Shown piece after piece: positions 59,270 through 64,000 of a stretch of DNA of 64,000 nt. How positions within the stretch are numbered: position 1 is the first letter of the stretch; each line of letters starts with the position of its first letter. The stretch comes from Agaricus subrufescens (Eukaryota > Basidiomycota > Agaricomycetes > Agaricales > Agaricaceae). The notes below the pieces were generated by a model. That model had not been told where the DNA came from. It did not search any database and was given only the letters and a program-made list of their open reading frames with translations. Made by a program: the position numbers and the translations under genes. The stretch spans positions 372,001 to 436,000 of the forward strand of contig CM057068.1 of assembly GCA_029945375.1 (NCBI GenBank), in the 5' to 3' direction.

Positions 59270-61698
59270 ATGGCCCAGGAGGCTAGATACACGGGTGGCC
59301 CCAGACGTCCCCTTGATAGACGACCATCCACAAGGGATGACTCGGACGATTCCAATCCAAGTCCTGTCAACAACAACCTTGCAGAACGCCTCTTCGCCAT
59401 TGCGCTCTCAGGTAAATTTGCTGGCGATTTTACTCGGCTTGGGATACCTGATACCACGTCCCGGCGCTGGGCTTTAGACCCCGAAACGGAACAGAGGTGG
59501 CAGCATACATTGCAACTTCATCATCCGTTTTACGAAAGTTCCTCAAGGCCAACATCCTCTGTAGACACCCGTGTACCCTTCTTCGGGCCTCGTGAACCAC
59601 TTAGACGTTCAAGAGCTAGTCCCATAACTCCTCGCACTCCTCACACGCCATTTACCCCAGATACACCCGAGTTAGAAACACCTTACGACGACGCTCCCGG
59701 ACCCAGATCACAACCACGGAACAAGAAGCCCGAAGATGATTCTTCAAATGACGATTCCGTCCATAAGATCACGCCGTTCCCCTTGTGGCAATATCCAATC
59801 GAATCCACACCTTCAACCGATCATCATTACATCACAGGACTGCACAATTCGAGGTTACATCAGTCACAGGAAACATTTCTTTCCTACGAATCTGTTCCCG
59901 TCGCAAATGTGGCTTCTAGGAAAAGTGACGGGAGATCAAGCTTAGATTCAGACAGTTCTTCTGGAACTAGGAACGGGGCTGGGCCTCCCCACGTGATACC
60001 TCGAGCTGGATCTGTTCGTCCGAGACTCTCAATTGTAACCCAAATGTCACACAGCAGAGAAAGTTCTGCGTCTAAAGGTCAGCTCCGGTATTGTGACACT
60101 TTTTCGATTCGATCTTTCTGACAGCAATTACCCGCAGGTGCTCCGCCCTCGGTGCCGCCTGTACCCTCACCTTCAAATAAGACAAATTCTCTTTCTGGGA
60201 CACCGTATGTATCTTTTATTTGCCTCCCGTCCCACCGTCTCTAAAAAATTTACAGGTCGCTCACACAACTCCTAGCGCAAAAACTGACGACAGACATCCT
60301 TTTGGACAAACATAAATATCGAACCCTTCTCAGGTACAGGGGTGAAGAGGCACAACAAATTTTAGATTGTCTACAAGTTGTCAGTTCCTTTATCTCCTCA
60401 TTTAATCAAAATTAATGACGTGATCTTTATTTAGCTTTTGGATTCTCCTACACTCAGCGGGCCCGATAGAGTTGTTATACTCACAGCCCTAACTCGACTT
60501 TCAGTTTATTCGGGAACGTATCCTGGTCGCTTCAAACTCCATGATGTTGAGACTTTGGGACATGATGCTGTTGATGAGGGACGTTATGGGAATGTTTGGA
60601 AGGCTTTGGTACAGAATCAAGAGGTCTGCCTCAAGGTTCTGCGAACCTATCAGCGCATGCCTACCAAGCCGCTCCTGAAGGTTGGTTTACCTCTTTCTCA
60701 TGATCTATCTTCGTACCGACTACGAAAACTATTAGATGCTTTCCCATGAAGCGCTTTTATGGGGACAGTTATCTCACCCCAATATCCTTCCATTCTATGG
60801 TATTTATATCAACGAGGTTAGGAGGAACAGATTCGGCCTTGTTTCCCCTTGGATGGAGAACGGCAACGTAGTGAATTATCTGAAACACAATCCCGATGTC
60901 TCCCGGATCCGTTTGGTGAGATTTTTTCCCGAGTTTGACATTTTGACCGATATTGATCAATGGAAAATCAGATCCACGACATTACTAGTGGCCTTCAGTA
61001 CTTGCACAGTCTGAATATTGTTCACGGCGATATCAAAGGTACCAACATCCTAGTCACGCCCAACGGTCGTGCCTGTCTCGCCGATTTTGGTCTCTCCACG
61101 CTTCTCGGTGACCATATTCTCGACTGGTCATCTGTGGGCTCTGAAACGGGCTGTGGTGGAGGAACTACTCGGTGGAAGGCTCCGGAACTCGTTATGCAAG
61201 AAGCCGAAAATATGGACAGCAAACCCACATGTGCATCTGACGTTTATTCTTTGGCATGTGCTGCATACGAGATTCTCACCGGACAGGTCCCATTTTGGGA
61301 AATTAAAGGGAGTGAGGCTGTTACTTTGAGATTGTTCAGATCTCGTGAACAGCCTAGTCGTCCGGCACCGGAAAAATCTTCCAAAGAGTTGACGGATGAG
61401 GTTTGGGTTCTTTTGGAGTGTTGTTGGAATCATGAACCGAATGAAAGGCCGAGTGTTGAGGAGATTTTAGAACGGCTTGAGAGGATGATGGTTCTGGGCC
61501 AACATCGGGGCGGTGGTGCGCAAGATGCGCAAGACAGCGTAATGGCGTCTTCCGCTTTCCGGAAGACATTTAAGAAAGGGGATTATGAACTTTCCAATGA
61601 AGAATTGGCGAAAGTTATATCAATGGTGTGTGGTTTTTTTGTTTTTCGTGGAGTTTAATGGAATTGATATTTAAATTTTCCTTCAGATCTCTGTATGA
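59270..61698 (+). CDS. Protein kinase, TKL-like, with disordered N-terminus
   Basis: The ATG at 59270 gives MAQEARYTGGPRRPLDRRPS. The first 270 residues are disordered and Ser/Pro-rich. A helical segment follows (LTQLLAQKLTTDILLDKHKY, then LLRYRGEEAQQILDCLQ). The kinase domain begins DEGRYGNVWKALV with the ATP-binding Lys in VCLKVLRTY. Then come LLWGQLSHPNILPFYGIYI, the catalytic loop IVHGDIKGTNILV (HGD in place of HRD), ADFGLS, RWKAPELVM and SDVYSLACAAYEILTGQVPF. The C-lobe ends WNHEPNERPSVEEILERLER. All core catalytic residues are present, so it should be active. TKL-like kinases are greatly expanded in mushrooms. The last exon after an intron near 61628-61686 adds a few residues; without it the frame would end at 61658. 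Confidence 0.85.
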
Positions 61699-62861
61699 CC
61701 TACGTTTTTAGAAGAAAGAAAGAAATTTTCAACACCCTACTCACTGCAACATTTTCGATTCGTTTTTCAACCTTGGAATATTGTTCACACCTTTGCTTTT
61801 CTATTTTCCTACACACATTTGATCTTTCCTCCGACACATAGCAATCAATACACAAACTACACTCAAGCACTATCTTTTTCGACGTACAATTACTGTGTAA
61901 ATAGTTAATCTTTTGGAGTATGTACTCACAGTAGTGAGCTTGTTCTCCACACAGCCTAGCACGATGTCTTTAGTAGCTCCTCTTTTTTTAGCTGGATTAC
62001 TTGACGAGAAATAAACGGACAATGGGCAATAGTAGCCTCCTAATGCTACTTCCTACTTTTGGGGTTATAGCCGATGATGCGCTTTTTGTATCTTTATACT
62101 ACTAAATGGGTATCCCGGGATACTAGATCCCGATACGGAGAACTGATATCAAGGCTCCAGTGGACCCTTGACTGGAGAGAAGTTCGGTTGTCGATAAATG
62201 GGTCCGCCAAACTGCAAAGGAAGCGAGCAATGATTCTGCCTTCTAATACGCGTCAGCCCAATTTGGAACACTGAGAAAAAGTTTATTTCGGAAGGAACCT
62301 CTCTGCCATCGCTTTTCCTCAACCCCCACTCATGTTCTCGTCTTACTACCTCCCACTCAACCGAACTAATCTTATTCTGCTCCATTCTCGGCAAAATGAT
62401 CCCACTGAGCGGAAACCGATAGTAGTACAGGTGACGACGAAAATGGCAAAAGAAAGGGTCATCGATGAAATGACGCAATTCTACCTGTCGCACAGGGATA
62501 TCACTGTTGGCTGTCCTTCTGAAACTCCTTTTTTTTGATGATGACTGAAATTACCCTGTCCAGGAGGCCATAGAGAACCTGATATGTGCGCATTTATTCA
62601 CTCCAGTCCCACAGCAGGTCGAAATTGAGGGGGAAGGATTCATTCTTCGAGGATGTGAGAAAAAGTCCATTTTCGACTGTTAGTTTCTGAGGTTTTTCGT
62701 ATCGCCAGCTCATAAACCGTGGCCATATGGTCGTACCTTCTCAATCAAGTGGGGAGATCAAGTCTTGCATCCTGCAGACGATAAATGGACTTTTGTTATT
62801 CATGTCAAATGCGAAAAATGATACATCGTGTTAGAAAATCATATAAAATTACACAGGTTGT
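61699..62861. other. Intergenic, with possible gene remnant on +
   Basis: Between about 62080 and 62820 several plus-strand segments read like protein: RYGELISRLQWTLDW, TKMAKERVIDEMTQFYLSHR, EAIENLICAHLFTPVPQQVE and WPYGRTFSIKWGDQVLHPAD. They lie in different frames with some splice-like joins, but no single model was found. It may be a decayed gene or a poorly resolved hypothetical one. The rest is the 3' flank of the kinase gene. Confidence 0.3.
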
Positions 62862-64000
62862 TCAGAATGAACCACTCTGAGCGCCGGCTTTGGGTGCTAA
62901 GCACTTCTGGACAAGTAGAGTATCCGTCCAACTGCCGCCATTACTAGTGGGCGTCTCGCTAAGAACGTAATTAGTAAGGAAGTTGCCTGCGCCCCAGCCA
63001 ACGTAACCCAAAAAGACTATCAATCGATTTTTATCAGTTAAGATGTGATTCTCGAATGAAAGAGACTCGCCATCAGAATTGGCGGCTTGATAAGCGACCT
63101 GTTGGCACATGAATTGTACACATGAATCAGTATTTCCTCCACCGGTCTCTGTATTGATAGCTTGACGTTTGTTCTCGCGTAACCAAGTGGCAAGAGGTGC
63201 CCATGCATTGTCGATGTTGTTCGTCGTACAATCGCTGTTAGGCAGAAAGTATGAGAACGAAGTACTCGCCAAGGTGGATTGGGTTTAAAGCTTACGGGTG
63301 GGTACCGGAATTATCGCTATCAAGATATTTGTGAACATCAAAGATCAAACCAGTAGTAGATCCGTCGGGATTCGTCACTTTTTGCAGAGCGGCGGCAGAA
63401 CCATTAGAGACAAAAGTTTCCGCTGACGTCCAGTTATTCCCGGGAAGAAGGATCAATTGGCTTGTTGCACTATCGTGATTTTTTCTCAATATCATTTCTC
63501 GTAGAAACGAATTGAGAGGTGCTTACCCAGCTTTGCGGATAGCAGTCACAGCCGCTTGAACAGATTGGGCCCAAGCATTTATGTCAGGAACATCATGTGG
63601 TTCGTTCATACTTTCGAAAGAAAGGGAGAATTAGAGTAGTCGGATAAGTAGTATCTGGGGAGGAAGAGACGTACACCCCGAACATGATCTTTTCTTCCGA
63701 CGCATATTTAGCGGCGATCGTTGACCACAAAGCGGCAAAGTCATCATTACTAGGTCCGCCTTGTCCAATAATCTAGAATGCATTGGTTTATTAGTCAGTG
63801 TGCACGGTTTTAAAATCAGAAAAGAAAAATGTAGACTTACCCCCTTATCCCATCGTGCATAGTTGTGAATATCAATAATGCAATACGCTCCTGTGCCCAG
63901 ACAAGCCTGAACAAGGTCATCATATTCAGCCAAATTAGCCTCTACAACCGGTCCACCCTCCACATTATTTGTCAAGAATTGCCATCCGACCGGCAAACGG
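62862..64000 (-). CDS. GH5 endo-beta-1,4-glucanase (cellulase), 5' end outside window
   Basis: The visible protein starts PVGWQFLTNNVEGGPVVEAN and continues GTGAYCIIDIHNYARWD, IMFGVMNEPHDVPDINAWAQ with the acid/base Glu in NEP, LILLPGNNWTSAETF, GLIFDVHKYLDSDNSGTHP, AINTETGGGNTDSCVQFMCQ with the nucleophile Glu in NTETGG, and YVGWGAGNFLTNYVLSETPT. It ends QKCLAPKAGAQSGSF at 62862. These segments match subfamily 5 fungal endoglucanases of the EGII type. The secreted enzyme cuts internal bonds of cellulose. The signal peptide and any CBM1 lie beyond 64000. The NSD-VFLGY join needs a GC-AG intron at 63017-63070, which is also readable in frame. Confidence 0.9.

Overview
The window is nuclear DNA of a filamentous basidiomycete, most likely a mushroom-forming agaricomycete. 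The genes are dense and broken by many short introns of about 48-70 nt. The gene set is fungal: calcineurin A, a membrane-anchored SREBP, an UNC-50 protein, a cellulase of the endoglucanase II type and a CBM19-like secreted protein. The transposon is of the Plavaka/CACTA type that is abundant in mushrooms. Exon joins below were worked out by eye from splice signals, reading frame and remembered family sequences, so gene ends are firmer than every internal junction.

Left arm (1-9.8 kb) is a damaged accessory region. Two tandem copies of a small secreted-protein gene lie here. The first is frameshifted. The second is cut by a 6.2 kb transposon carrying two divergent genes, both with premature stops. 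On its far side is a D-amino-acid oxidase gene that has lost its last exon; an intact relative sits near 48 kb.

The core (10.5-33.7 kb) is housekeeping: an SREBP-type bHLH factor, an unknown protein, a large disordered WW-domain protein sharing a 171 bp divergent promoter with an UNC-50 Golgi/ER protein, calcineurin A, and a nucleotidyltransferase-like gene sharing a 243 bp GC-rich promoter with a mitochondrial Mg2+ channel (Mrs2/Lpe10). Two large gene-free stretches interrupt it, 25.8-30.8 kb and 33.7-37.4 kb. The second holds a short non-autonomous relative of the transposon and two sets of diverged repeats, and ends at a tRNA-Val gene.

The right arm (38-64 kb) holds several single-pass membrane proteins with long Ser/Pro-rich tails, a multi-pass membrane protein, an MTH1-like Nudix hydrolase, the intact D-amino-acid oxidase, a SUZ12-like VEFS-box protein, a CBM19-like secreted protein, ribosomal protein S26, a PARP-type zinc-finger protein, a TKL-like protein kinase and the 3' part of a GH5 endoglucanase that runs off the edge.

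I found no operon-like functional cluster, CRISPR array or clearly new system. The most unusual observations are the nonsense changes and CpG loss confined to the transposon, the clean loss of the oxidase last exon at an intron boundary, several 3n stop-free or GC-AG introns whose retention would give longer proteins, and a 4.9 kb convergent gene desert next to calcineurin.
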